The notes under the pieces are model-generated. The model had not been told where the DNA came from and searched no databases. It worked only from the letters and a program-made list of their open reading frames with translations. The translations under genes were made by a program, and so were the position numbers. A stretch of 64,000 nt of DNA from Brenneria bubanii (GTDB lineage: Bacteria > Pseudomonadota > Gammaproteobacteria > Enterobacterales > Enterobacteriaceae). Of the stretch, positions 18,571 through 30,483 are shown one piece after another. Numbering within the stretch: the first letter of the stretch is position 1; every line of letters begins with the position of its first letter. Where the stretch lies: NCBI RefSeq assembly GCF_022378355.1, contig NZ_JAKMAJ010000006.1:1-64000 (forward strand). Direction: 5' to 3'.

Positions 18571-18731
18571 CTAGGCTTCCGTCGGATGGTGCGGCGCGGC
18601 CAGAATGCGCTGATAAAACACCAGATCCAGCCACCGTCCAAATTTAAAGGCCGCCTGGGGAATGGTGCCGCAAGCCTTTCATGCAGCGCGACGCTGACGC
18701 TGTTTTCTGCATCGATTCCGATGGTATGCAT
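18571..18731 (-). pseudogene. Broken phosphinothricin-type N-acetyltransferase gene
   Basis: Two adjacent frames on the minus strand hold the C-terminus of a PAT/MnaT-like GNAT protein: GIDAENSVSVALHERL, then after a frameshift PQAAFKFGRWLDLVFYQRIL, which is the conserved FKFGRWLDLVF ending. The N-terminal half and the acetyl-CoA loop are not visible upstream, so the gene is truncated as well as frameshifted. The remaining bases of 18440-18873 hold nothing else I can support. Confidence 0.7.
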
Positions 18732-18873
18732 GCCCGGCGACTGCCTGAATTTCGACGTCGAATATCCCGTCGTATTTCATAATCCACAGCCGCGGGAGTG
18801 CCGTTATTTATTAGCGATCGCCGACGAATAATCCGTTGTTCTGAGGAGCCGGTATCTGCAACATGCGACGCCC

Positions 18874-19185
18874 TCATGGCTGCCCCTCGCCGCCGGTGCG
18901 GGAAAGATCGGGGAAAAGCTCGCGCAGCGTATCGGCGATGGCCTGGCGGTCATAACCCAGTTGCCGCAAAATCATGGCGATTTGCCGGGCGGAAACCGCA
19001 TCCTGATAGACCGAATGGATGACATCGGCAATCAACTGAGGGGTGATGATGCTAATCAGGGCGATTTCCTGCGCCGCGCCGCCCCACGCCTGAAGAAGAT
19101 GTTCAAGCGCCTGTTCCGGGGTCATGCCCTGTTCCTTTAGCGATGCCACCACGGAAACCAGCTTATCTCTTATTGCATTCGCCAT
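18874..19185 (-). CDS. Hypothetical small protein
   Basis: 103 aa with a good Shine-Dalgarno (AAGGAG, 8 bases from ATG), so it is probably translated. The sequence is helical: IRDKLVSVVASLKEQGMTPE, then EIALISIITPQLIADVIHSV and a C-terminal segment (ARQIAMILRQLGYDRQAIAD) that could form a helix-turn-helix-like pair. No signal peptide, no cysteines. I do not recognise the family. Confidence 0.6.
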   Translation of the reverse strand: MANAIRDKLVSVVASLKEQGMTPEQALEHLLQAWGGAAQEIALISIITPQLIADVIHSVYQDAVSARQIAMILRQLGYDRQAIADTLRELFPDLSRTGGEGQP

Positions 19186-19325
19186 TATTCGGCTCCTTGA
19201 TCAGCGGAAGCCTCTCCTCATCCCCGCCAACCGACCATTCGACCGGAAAACCCGTCCTGCCCCCGCACGCCACAATCTGAAGTTGTCGCTGCCACAAATA
19301 AAGGGTGTTTTTCCAATATATCTCA

Positions 19326-19346
19326 GATGGTTATAGTGAAACCATC
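19326..19346. promoter_or_regulatory. Inverted repeat in the leader of the flavoprotein gene
   Basis: GATGGTT and AACCATC, a perfect 7-bp dyad around ATAGTGA. It lies about 180 bp before the flavoprotein ATG and could be a regulator site or a hairpin of the preceding transcript. Confidence 0.35.
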
Positions 19347-19392
19347 GCGTGTTATCCCCCATAAAACGCACCAACGCCAGGGCGGATAGTCA

Positions 19393-19408
19393 TTTGGACG
19401 CGTCCAAA
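19393..19408. promoter_or_regulatory. 16-bp perfect palindrome, operator-like
   Basis: TTTGGACGCGTCCAAA is a perfect 16-bp palindrome with a central CGCG, about 110 bp upstream of the flavoprotein start. Such sites are typical of dimeric repressors with LacI- or GntR-like folds. The cognate regulator is not obvious: the local LysR would be expected to prefer T-N11-A boxes. Confidence 0.5.
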
Positions 19409-19518
19409 CCATTGATCTGGCTGCATCAAGACCGTTCTTCATCATACAACAGGCGGAAGATATAACCAGAAAACAGCACAAGGATTCGCCATTTCTACCA
19501 TAACAGGAAGATAACACT

Positions 19519-21063
19519 ATGAGCAGATTAAGAAAAAATGCCCACTTCAGTTGCTTTCTTTTCATCTTTAGCCTCTCCCTCGGCTATGTACCAGACGCTA
19601 CCGCGCAAGCGCGCAAACTAGAAACCGACGTGGTTGTCGTCGGTTTCGGCGGCGCCGGCGTTTCCGCCGCGGTATCTGCGGCGGAATCCGGATTGAAAGT
19701 CATCGCATTGGAAAAACAGGGGATCGCCGGCGGCAGTTCCAACTTTGCCGAAGGACTTTTTGGCGTCCAAACCGATCAAACCCGCAAAAATTCGATAATC
19801 ATGAGTCCGGAAGAGGCTTACCGCACTTCAATGGCGTTTAACCAGTCCTACCGAGTGAATCCCGCGCTGGTGAGGCTATATCTAAAGGAATCCGGCGCCA
19901 CCATCCGCTGGCTGGAAAAACACGGCGTCAGTTTCCACGTCACTCAAATATCACCGAGCGAACCGCGGGTGTGGCATATCGTGGAGGATTACGGCAACGC
20001 CAGTCATGGGGCGGCGCTCATCAAGCGAATGGTGGAGCGCGCCAACGAACTAGGCGTGACGGTGATGTATAAAACACCGGGGAAAAAACTGATCTATCAG
20101 GATGGCGCCATTAAAGGCGTGGAAGCGGAAGATGCCGCCGGCAACAACATCACCATCACGGCGAAAGCGGTCATTCTGGCCACCGGGGGATTTCAGGACA
20201 GCAAAGAAAAAGTCAAAGCCTGGACGCCCTTCGATCCCGAAAAAGTCCAACCTTTCGCCTTCCTGAACAAAACCGGCGACGGTATTGATATGGCGATGAG
20301 CGTCGGCGCGGATACCACCGACTTTGGGTTGATGCTGCATCCGGCGCTGACGGACAAAGGCATTCCGCTGGTGGGCGATTTACAGGGGATGGCCTGGGAA
20401 CCCAATCTGTGGGTCAATAAATACGGCAATCGCTTTATCGATGAAACGGTCGTGCAAAGTTTTGTGATTGCCGGTAACGCGATTGAGGCGCAGCGAGATA
20501 GCTTCGTCTGGTCCATTTTTGACGACAATACGGTGAAATACGTCGGAGAACAGGGCGCCAGAACCGGGATGGGCGTAATTATTCCGGTCATGAAAAAACT
20601 CATCAATGTGAAAAAAGAGATCGATGACGCCATCAAGGCGGGCAGCCACAAGGTCGTGATGGCCAGCTCGCCGGCTGAACTGGCTAAAAAGATCGCGGTT
20701 GATCCCCAACGGCTGCAAGCATCAATCACTCGTTATAACCAGATCAAAGAAAAGAATATGGATGAGGATTTTGCCAGAAATCCAGCCACGGTGATGCCGA
20801 TTACCGGCCCCACCTATTACGCACTGAAAGTCCAACCTCACTATTTCGCCACTATTGGCGGCTTGAGGATTACGCCGGCGATGGAAGTAACGGACAAACA
20901 GGATAATGTGATCAAGGGACTCTATGCAACCGGCCTGGATGCGGGCGGACTGTACGGCAGAACCTATACGCTGTGGGCGTCAGGATCTGCTTACTCCTTC
21001 TCGGTTACCTCGGGCCGTCTGTCCGGCGCCAACGCCGCCGGCTATGTCCACGCGCTGAAATAA
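19519..21063 (+). CDS. Exported FAD-dependent oxidoreductase (fumarate-reductase flavoprotein-like)
   Basis: 514 aa. A signal peptide is evident (hydrophobic FSCFLFIFSL-type core to about residue 30, ending DATAQA), so the enzyme should be periplasmic. The dinucleotide-binding motif VVVGFGGAGVSAAVSAAES follows directly, and the FAD_binding_2 architecture continues with EKQGIAGGSSNFAEG, VILATGGFQDSKEKVKAW and a C-terminal TGLDAGGLYGRTYTLWASGS. It lacks the heme and flavinylation domains of flavocytochrome c, so its electron partner is unknown. AGGAAG lies about 8 bases upstream of the ATG. It is followed by an outer-membrane channel gene, presumably in one operon. Confidence 0.85.
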   Translation: MSRLRKNAHFSCFLFIFSLSLGYVPDATAQARKLETDVVVVGFGGAGVSAAVSAAESGLKVIALEKQGIAGGSSNFAEGLFGVQTDQTRKNSIIMSPEEAYRTSMAFNQSYRVNPALVRLYLKESGATIRWLEKHGVSFHVTQISPSEPRVWHIVEDYGNASHGAALIKRMVERANELGVTVMYKTPGKKLIYQDGAIKGVEAEDAAGNNITITAKAVILATGGFQDSKEKVKAWTPFDPEKVQPFAFLNKTGDGIDMAMSVGADTTDFGLMLHPALTDKGIPLVGDLQGMAWEPNLWVNKYGNRFIDETVVQSFVIAGNAIEAQRDSFVWSIFDDNTVKYVGEQGARTGMGVIIPVMKKLINVKKEIDDAIKAGSHKVVMASSPAELAKKIAVDPQRLQASITRYNQIKEKNMDEDFARNPATVMPITGPTYYALKVQPHYFATIGGLRITPAMEVTDKQDNVIKGLYATGLDAGGLYGRTYTLWASGSAYSFSVTSGRLSGANAAGYVHALK

Positions 21064-21077
21064 CTCCCGCACGCTGT

Positions 21078-21101
21078 GATGGGGAGCCCAGGCTCCCCAT
21101 C
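21078..21101 (+). terminator. Intercistronic hairpin
   Basis: GATGGGGAGCC / GGCTCCCCATC, an 11-bp perfect stem separated by CA, between the flavoprotein and channel genes. No T-run follows, so it more likely acts as an RNA-stability or attenuation element than as a full terminator. Confidence 0.5.
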
Positions 21102-21126
21102 GTGCCTCACAAGCACTGGGGGAATA

Positions 21127-22086
21127 ATGAATAATATCAAACCATTGATTAGCGTCACTCTGCTGACGGCGGCCGTAATGACAGGGCCCGAGGTTTATGG
21201 CGTAGAAAACGTCACGCCCTTGCAACCGGGCGCCACCACCGGCAACGCGGCCGGTATGCTGCCGCCGGACGGGCTTTATTTTTCGTTTGCCAGCGCTTAT
21301 GAAACCGGCTCACTGCGGGATGAAAACGGCGATAAGGCCCAAACGCCCGGCGGCAGAGTCCAACTCAAGGTCAACAGCTCCGCGGCGTCACTGTTGTGGG
21401 TACCGGGTTGGGAAATGATCGGCGCCCGTTACGGACTCAGTATGACTCAGCCGTACCGCACGATTCGCGTCAAAATCGACAGCGGCGCCGGTACGGATAG
21501 CTATGACGGATTGCTCAACACCACGCTCACCCCGCTGATGCTATCGTGGGATCTGGGCACCGGCCTGTTTGTCGGATTCGGCGCGGGGATTAGCTTGAAA
21601 AACGGCAAGTTTGCATACCAATACAGCGAAACCGCCGACAGAAACGTTATGCTGGGAAACGCTACCGCCAATAATTTTTATATTTTTCAGCCAAATCTCG
21701 CCTTCACCTATCTGCGCGACGACTGGGCTTTCACGCTGAATAATATCTTTAATATCAATACCCGTAACAAAACAACAGAGTATCAAACCGGGCACCTCTA
21801 TTATCTGGATGCGACCGCAACCCATGCGATTGAGAACTGGACCCTGGGCATGATTGGCAACTACACCCGGCAAATCAGCAATGATGAGATAAAAGGACGG
21901 AAGGTCGCCGGCATTACGGGATTTCATACCCAGGGTAAACGTACTCAATATGCCGCGCTTGGCCCGCTGGTCGGCTACAACTTCGGCTCATTTGCCGTTT
22001 CCGGCCGCTTGCTGATCCCGCTGTTCGCCAAAAATGATGTGGAGATGTCAATATTTCAATTGGGCGTCACCGTCCCGCTGCAATAA
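21127..22086 (+). CDS. Outer-membrane channel/transporter, MetA-pathway (PF13557-like) type
   Basis: 319 aa from the ATG at 21127 (GGGGG 5 bases upstream). A signal peptide ends near residue 26 (PEVYG). The mature protein is rich in alternating aromatic strands (GLYFSFASAYETGSL; FVGFGAGISLKNGKFAYQY; NLAFTYLRDDWAFTLNNIFN) and ends in a beta strand VTVPLQ, as expected for a beta-barrel. The pattern resembles the SphA/phenol-degradation MetA family that transports aromatic or hydrophobic compounds. Its coupling to the exported flavoprotein suggests an uptake-plus-oxidation module. Confidence 0.75.
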   Translation: MNNIKPLISVTLLTAAVMTGPEVYGVENVTPLQPGATTGNAAGMLPPDGLYFSFASAYETGSLRDENGDKAQTPGGRVQLKVNSSAASLLWVPGWEMIGARYGLSMTQPYRTIRVKIDSGAGTDSYDGLLNTTLTPLMLSWDLGTGLFVGFGAGISLKNGKFAYQYSETADRNVMLGNATANNFYIFQPNLAFTYLRDDWAFTLNNIFNINTRNKTTEYQTGHLYYLDATATHAIENWTLGMIGNYTRQISNDEIKGRKVAGITGFHTQGKRTQYAALGPLVGYNFGSFAVSGRLLIPLFAKNDVEMSIFQLGVTVPLQ

Positions 22087-22122
22087 ACGCCAGACCGCCA
22101 TCGTCATAACCCGGCGTACCGC

Positions 22123-22145
22123 TGCGCACAGCAAAACTGTGCGCA
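22123..22145. terminator. Hairpin downstream of the channel gene
   Basis: TGCGCACAG / CTGTGCGCA, 9-bp perfect stem with loop CAAAA, 37 bp after the stop. The tract that follows is AT-rich but not a clean T-run. Confidence 0.5.
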
Positions 22146-22271
22146 ATATCCATATTATCTATCGGTGTTTTTTTATTCCTATGATAGCTGTCATATTTTG
22201 ACGGAAAACCCCTGGTTACACTGAGCATCACTCCTTGTACGATCTTTCTTCAACGATGGAAGCGACGGTAT

Positions 22272-23222
22272 ATGGATATCGGCACACTGAAGTATTTTGT
22301 TCAGGTGTATGAGGATCGTTGCCTGACGCGTTCGGCACAAAAACTATTCATCACCCAGCAGGCGCTGAGCAGGCAGATCCTCAATCTGGAAACCGAACTG
22401 GGCGTAACCCTGTTTCTGCGCAATTCCCGTGGCATGTCGCCGACAGCTATGGGGGACTTTCTCTATGCCAAAGCCACGACCGCCATCAACGGCATTGCCG
22501 CGCTGGAAAGCGATATCCGCACCAGACAACGGAACCAGCGTCTTCGCTACCGCCTGGGTTTTTCTCCCGGTACCTTGCAGAGTCTGGGCGTTCCTCGGGT
22601 AATGGCGTTTCTGGCCGCCTACCATGAGGCGGAGTGCGAACTGTCCGAACATGCCGATATCGAGTGTGAGGCGCGCGTGGATAGAGGAGCGCTGGATATG
22701 GCGCTTACCGTGAGGCCTGAAAACAACCCACGGCTGCGCTATACCAGCATCAAGCAGGAGCGAATTGTACTGATCACTAATCAGAGGCACCGCCTGGCGC
22801 GACAGGCTAAAGCGCGGCCAATTCGTCTGACCGATATGGCCGATGTCTCGCTGATTATGCTGGATGAAACCTTCCGGCTACAGGAGACTATCTTGCAGCA
22901 TCTGCACCGGGCGGGCATCGCTCCCCGCATTCATACCCATATCAGCCACGATCTGCGCGTCGCCCGTGATCTGGTGATGCTCAATCAGGGCGTTTTTATC
23001 TTTGTCGAAGGGTTAGCCCGCCCGTTGCTGCAAGAAGGCATGGTATCTATCCCCTTGTTGGGCACCGGGATGAGGTGGGATATCGGGCTGATCGCCGCCC
23101 GTGAATCCACCACGCCTTCACCAACGCTACTCAATTTCGTTAACCGCTTTCAGCATGAAATGCGACAAGATCCGGCCGCTTCGCGATGGGAAATCGACAG
23201 CGTCTGTCGCTCGCCCACCTGA
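22272..23222 (+). CDS. LysR-family transcriptional regulator
   Basis: 316 aa with a clear LysR HTH at residues 1-60 (MDIGTLKYFVQVYEDRCLTR; LFITQQALSRQILNLETELG) and an effector-binding domain to the end. It is downstream of the flavoprotein and channel genes in the same orientation, 185 bp away, and is the obvious candidate to regulate them. Effector unknown. Confidence 0.88.
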   Translation: MDIGTLKYFVQVYEDRCLTRSAQKLFITQQALSRQILNLETELGVTLFLRNSRGMSPTAMGDFLYAKATTAINGIAALESDIRTRQRNQRLRYRLGFSPGTLQSLGVPRVMAFLAAYHEAECELSEHADIECEARVDRGALDMALTVRPENNPRLRYTSIKQERIVLITNQRHRLARQAKARPIRLTDMADVSLIMLDETFRLQETILQHLHRAGIAPRIHTHISHDLRVARDLVMLNQGVFIFVEGLARPLLQEGMVSIPLLGTGMRWDIGLIAARESTTPSPTLLNFVNRFQHEMRQDPAASRWEIDSVCRSPT

Positions 23223-23475
23223 AATCACATTTTTTTTTACAAAAGAAACAAAGAGATGAAAGTCACTGTTCGCGACCGCAAGGCTATCGCGCCGATTAAA
23301 TCGTCGGCATAACGCAGAGAGCAGCATTTATCCGCCATCGGTGTATAATATGCCGAATTGTTAAAAATATATTGAAACAACGCCACGTAAATCGAGTCAT
23401 TATCCTCGTTCTTCGAGATGCGATAATTCCCCAAATAAACATCGAGTTTCATTCTGTGAGCAAAAAGGCTAAGTC

Positions 23476-27009
<3,534 letters not shown>

Positions 27010-27222
27010 TGCGCGCGCCAGGCTATCCTTGCAGGCCGTAACCTGCCGATGACTCCCTCCCTTTCTCAGGCGAGGGAGCACATCCGGCGTTTTCAATAAC
27101 GCCTTCCTCTGATAAACAGGGCTCTGGGGGAAGATCATGCCTCTTTCCTCCGCCCCCTTTTTCGCTCGCTGCACCAACCCAGCGCCGCCACGGTTGATGG
27201 AATTTCATATCTGTCTTCTTGA

Positions 27223-28554
27223 TCAGCGGTAAATCTGACTCACCGCTTCCGCGATCGTCTCGATCAATGGTTCCTGCAGCTGCGAAATACTGATGCGTAC
27301 ATAGTGCCCGTTTCTGGTGCCGAAACGTTCTCCCGGCTGCACGGCCACGCCATGAGCGGCCATCGTGACCAACGCATAGCGTTCCGACGGCACCGGCAGC
27401 CAGATGCACAGGCTGTCATTTTCCGGCACGTAGATCCCTCGCCTCGCCAGCGCATCCGCCAGCCATTGGCGCCGCTGATGATAAACCTGACGGGCATGTT
27501 CAATCCCCAGTTGCGTTTTCCGATCGGCGAGCAAAAAGCTCAGCGCGCCCTGCAATATTCGGCTGCTCCAGCCCGCGCCGAAATTACGAAAGGACTGAAT
27601 CTTGCCGATAACCTCCGCCGAACCGGACAGCACGGCCATACGTAAATCGGGGCCGTAGGCTTTCGAATAGGAGCGGATATAGACGGTCTGCGCCGGATAA
27701 TACGATCCCATGCTCAGCGCGGGATAGGAAGAGATCTCTCCGACGCCGTCGTCTTCGATAATCATCGTCATCGGACTATCCGCCAGCAGCGCGGCCATGG
27801 CCGCCATACGCGACGGACTGACTGAATGACCGGTATGAGAATGGGTTCTGGGCTGATAGATAAACGCGGCGGGCTTGTGCCGCAATGCCTGCTCCAGCGC
27901 TTCGATAACCGGGCCCTGTTCATCACATTCAATCTGAATGGTGTTGATGCCGATATGGTCCAGCAAATCCAGCAGCCGCGCCGCCGTCGGGCTTTCTATC
28001 ACCACGGTGGAACCGGGGAAAAGCAGCGTTTGCAGCGCCAGATTGACGCCGTCGAAACCGCCGTCGGAGGTCATAAACGCCGGCGCCGCATAAGGCCAGT
28101 CTTCCCGCAGTTGCGCTTCCAGTTCGGGAATAATCGATGTGCGCTGGTAGCTATTTAAATTCTTGACCCGGGCGCCATATAAAAGCGCGTCGTCAAGATC
28201 CGGCAACAGGGCGGGATCGGGCGCCGATAAGGTAAGATCGGCGATAATCGCATCGCCAAAGTTGCCTATTTTCTCAAAACGCTCAGGGCGCGGGGTAACC
28301 TGTTGACCGGACACCCACATGCCGGTTCTGCCGCGCCCCGCAATCACTTTTTGTCGCCGCAGCTGGCTCCAGGCGGCGGAAATCGTCGCCGGACTCACGC
28401 CCAAGGCCTCGGCCAGCTCTCTTACCGGCGGCAATTGCCGGCCAATTTCAATTTTTCCGCCCCGGATAAGCGCCGACATATCCGTCGCGATGCCGCGGAT
28501 ACTGTGGTTATTCAACTGCTGCGCCAGCCAGTTTGTCTCGATCGGTTTAGCCAT
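27223..28554 (-). CDS. MocR-type (GntR plus aminotransferase-like) transcriptional regulator
   Basis: 443 aa from the ATG at 28554. A longer frame opens at 28593, but that extension would be translated from the operator dyad, so the inner start is preferred. The N-terminal winged helix is GntR-like (LPPVRELAEALGVSPATISA). The remainder has the fold type I aminotransferase architecture with VVIESPTAARLLDLLDHIG, IIEDDGVGEISS and the pyridoxal-phosphate lysine in YIRSYSKAYGPDLRMAVLSG. MocR proteins sense PLP-linked amines or amino acids. It is divergent from the five-gene operon at 28694 and probably regulates it and itself. Confidence 0.9.
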   Translation of the reverse strand: MAKPIETNWLAQQLNNHSIRGIATDMSALIRGGKIEIGRQLPPVRELAEALGVSPATISAAWSQLRRQKVIAGRGRTGMWVSGQQVTPRPERFEKIGNFGDAIIADLTLSAPDPALLPDLDDALLYGARVKNLNSYQRTSIIPELEAQLREDWPYAAPAFMTSDGGFDGVNLALQTLLFPGSTVVIESPTAARLLDLLDHIGINTIQIECDEQGPVIEALEQALRHKPAAFIYQPRTHSHTGHSVSPSRMAAMAALLADSPMTMIIEDDGVGEISSYPALSMGSYYPAQTVYIRSYSKAYGPDLRMAVLSGSAEVIGKIQSFRNFGAGWSSRILQGALSFLLADRKTQLGIEHARQVYHQRRQWLADALARRGIYVPENDSLCIWLPVPSERYALVTMAAHGVAVQPGERFGTRNGHYVRISISQLQEPLIETIAEAVSQIYR

Positions 28555-28564
28555 AAAGAATATT

Positions 28565-28592
28565 TGTACAATAACAAAAATATTATTGTACA
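28565..28592. promoter_or_regulatory. Operator-like dyad between the MocR gene and its divergent operon
   Basis: TGTACAATAA and TTATTGTACA form a perfect 10-bp inverted repeat around CAAAAATA (28 bp in total). It lies 11-38 bases upstream of the MocR start and about 100 bases upstream of the first operon gene, as expected for an autoregulatory and divergent control site. Confidence 0.7.
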
Positions 28593-28693
28593 CGTACTAA
28601 CATCGATCTAGTATCAAAAAAAAGCACATTTTGTGCAAATGTCAGGCATGTTTCATCCACGAGCGATCGTGCCTTCATCGGGGAACCACCAAA

Positions 28694-29674
28694 TTGACGA
28701 TAACGATTAGACTGGCCGTGAGGGATTGGGATTATTTCACCCCACTCGCCCTGGGCGACATCAAACCAGAAGGGTTTAAGCTAGAAATAGATCGGGTCGG
28801 AACGCTGCCGGATAATCTGGCCACCAGCAGCCGGTACGATGCGGGAGAGGTTTCATTTAGCCGCTATGCGCAAAGCCGCGCTCGCGGCGATGAGAGTCTG
28901 GTCGCCTTGCCGCACTTTTTAATGCGCGGCTTCCGCCAGCGCTGCATTCTTACCACCCAGGACAGTCCGCTGGTCTCGCTATCGCAATTGGCCGGGAAGA
29001 AGATCGGCCTGACCGGCTGGCAGGATTCCGGCAATACCTGGACTCGCGCGCTACTGCGCCGTGAAGGCATCGGTAATGACGATGCTTACTGGTACGTCGG
29101 CCGCCTGACGGAAGCGCATCCGATTGTCGATCGTCTGGCCGGGTTTGGCCGACCGGGGCGCATAGAAGCCGCGCCGGGCGAGCAGCCGCTGATTACGCTG
29201 CTGAAAAAAGGGGGTTTGGATGCCATTTTCACCCCCTTTATGCCGGAGGGCTTTTTTAACGGCGATTCCGGTTTAAGACAGCTCCAACCGGATTTCCGTC
29301 AGGCGGAAATCGACTATTTTCATCAGGTCGGCTATGTGCCCGGCATGCATGTGCTGGCCATCAAACCGGCGCTGGCGGCCGAACATCCCTGGTTGCCCCA
29401 GGCGCTCAGCAAGGTTATCGACCAGTCATACGCGCTGTGGATGGGCAAACGCATCAAATATGCCGATACCACGCCCTGGTTGTTGGACGACCTGCGCAGA
29501 ACCGCTCAGGACTTACCCGTTCACTGGAACGACAACGGTTTTGCCATCAATAAAACCATGATTGCCGATTTCGCCAGTGAGCTGCATGTACAGGGGATCA
29601 CGACGCAATGTCTGACCCCGGAGGAGCTGTTCCCGTGGGCGGCATCGTGTTTGTCTGAAGAGAAGAGGGATTGA
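28694..29674 (+). CDS. SBP-fold protein similar to 4,5-dihydroxyphthalate decarboxylase / NMT1-like binding protein
   Basis: 326 aa from a TTG start at 28694 (GGGG about 9 bases upstream); a longer frame opens at 28631 but looks non-coding. The product begins directly with ITIRLAVRDWDYFTPLALGD and has no signal peptide. The fold elements are those of type 2 periplasmic binding proteins, for example DAGEVSFSRYAQSRARGDE and LAGKKIGLTGWQDSGNTWTR, and match the group that includes phthalate decarboxylase Pht5. Being cytosolic, it is more likely an enzyme or a cytosolic binder than the importer's SBP. It leads an operon with a C-N hydrolase and a complete amino-acid ABC importer. Confidence 0.7.
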   Translation: MTITIRLAVRDWDYFTPLALGDIKPEGFKLEIDRVGTLPDNLATSSRYDAGEVSFSRYAQSRARGDESLVALPHFLMRGFRQRCILTTQDSPLVSLSQLAGKKIGLTGWQDSGNTWTRALLRREGIGNDDAYWYVGRLTEAHPIVDRLAGFGRPGRIEAAPGEQPLITLLKKGGLDAIFTPFMPEGFFNGDSGLRQLQPDFRQAEIDYFHQVGYVPGMHVLAIKPALAAEHPWLPQALSKVIDQSYALWMGKRIKYADTTPWLLDDLRRTAQDLPVHWNDNGFAINKTMIADFASELHVQGITTQCLTPEELFPWAASCLSEEKRD

Positions 29675-29675
29675 G

Positions 29676-30470
29676 ATGAAAGTCGCACTTGGTCAGTTCG
29701 CCGTCGACCGCGAATGGCAAAATAATGTCGTCACCGCACTGAAGCTGATGTCGGACGCACGGCAGGCAGGCGCCGATCTTTTGGTGCTGCCGGAAGGGGT
29801 GCTCGCGCGGGATATCACCAATCCCAAACTGGTGTTGACCGCGGCTCAACCGTTGGACGGCCCTTTCGTCAGCCAGCTGCTGGCGGCCAGCAAGGGCAAT
29901 TCAATGACGACGATGATGAGTATTCACGTACCTAACGGCAGCGAAAAGGTATGGAACGTGCTCATCGCCATGCGTAACGGAGAGATCATCGCCCAGTATA
30001 AAAAACTGCATCTGTACGATGCGTTCTCCATGCAAGAGTCGGAGAACGTCACCCCCGGCGATGACGTTCCGCCGTTGATCGAGGTGGCGGGACTGAAAAT
30101 CGGTCTGATGACCTGTTATGACGTGCGTTTCCCCGAGTTCGCGCGCCGTTTGGTGCTGGACGGCGCACAGGTACTGGTTCTGCCGGCCGCCTGGGTCAAA
30201 GGGCCGCTGAAAGAGTCACACTGGGAATTGCTGGTTCGCGCGCGCGCGCTGGAAAACACCGCTTATGTGGTGGCGGTGGGCGAATGCGGCGTGAGAAATA
30301 TCGGCAACAGCATGGTGGTTGATCCGCTGGGCGTGGTGGCGGTTCAGGCGCCCGAAGTGCCGGCGCTGGTCTACGCCGATGTGGATCCTGAGCGCCTTTC
30401 CTATGCGCGGGAAGTTCTACCTTCTCTGGCTAATCGCCGTTTCGATACGCCGCGCCTGCCACACGAGTAA
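29676..30470 (+). CDS. Carbon-nitrogen hydrolase (nitrilase superfamily)
   Basis: 264 aa. The catalytic triad of the superfamily is visible: Glu in LLVLPEGVLA (about 43), Lys in YKKLHLYD (about 110) and Cys in GLMTCYDVRFPEFARR (about 147). Length and motif spacing fit the NIT2/deaminated-glutathione-amidase/omega-amidase branch, which hydrolyses amides such as those formed from amino acids. It starts one base after the preceding stop with GAGGG upstream and is translationally close to the SBP gene that follows 13 bp later. Cytosolic. Substrate probably defined by the neighbouring importer. Confidence 0.9.
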   Translation: MKVALGQFAVDREWQNNVVTALKLMSDARQAGADLLVLPEGVLARDITNPKLVLTAAQPLDGPFVSQLLAASKGNSMTTMMSIHVPNGSEKVWNVLIAMRNGEIIAQYKKLHLYDAFSMQESENVTPGDDVPPLIEVAGLKIGLMTCYDVRFPEFARRLVLDGAQVLVLPAAWVKGPLKESHWELLVRARALENTAYVVAVGECGVRNIGNSMVVDPLGVVAVQAPEVPALVYADVDPERLSYAREVLPSLANRRFDTPRLPHE

Positions 30471-30483
30471 TGGAGATTGATCG

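Noticed and set aside
28555-28593. Upstream start of the MocR gene
   Set aside because: It would translate the operator dyad; the residues do not resemble a GntR N-terminus.
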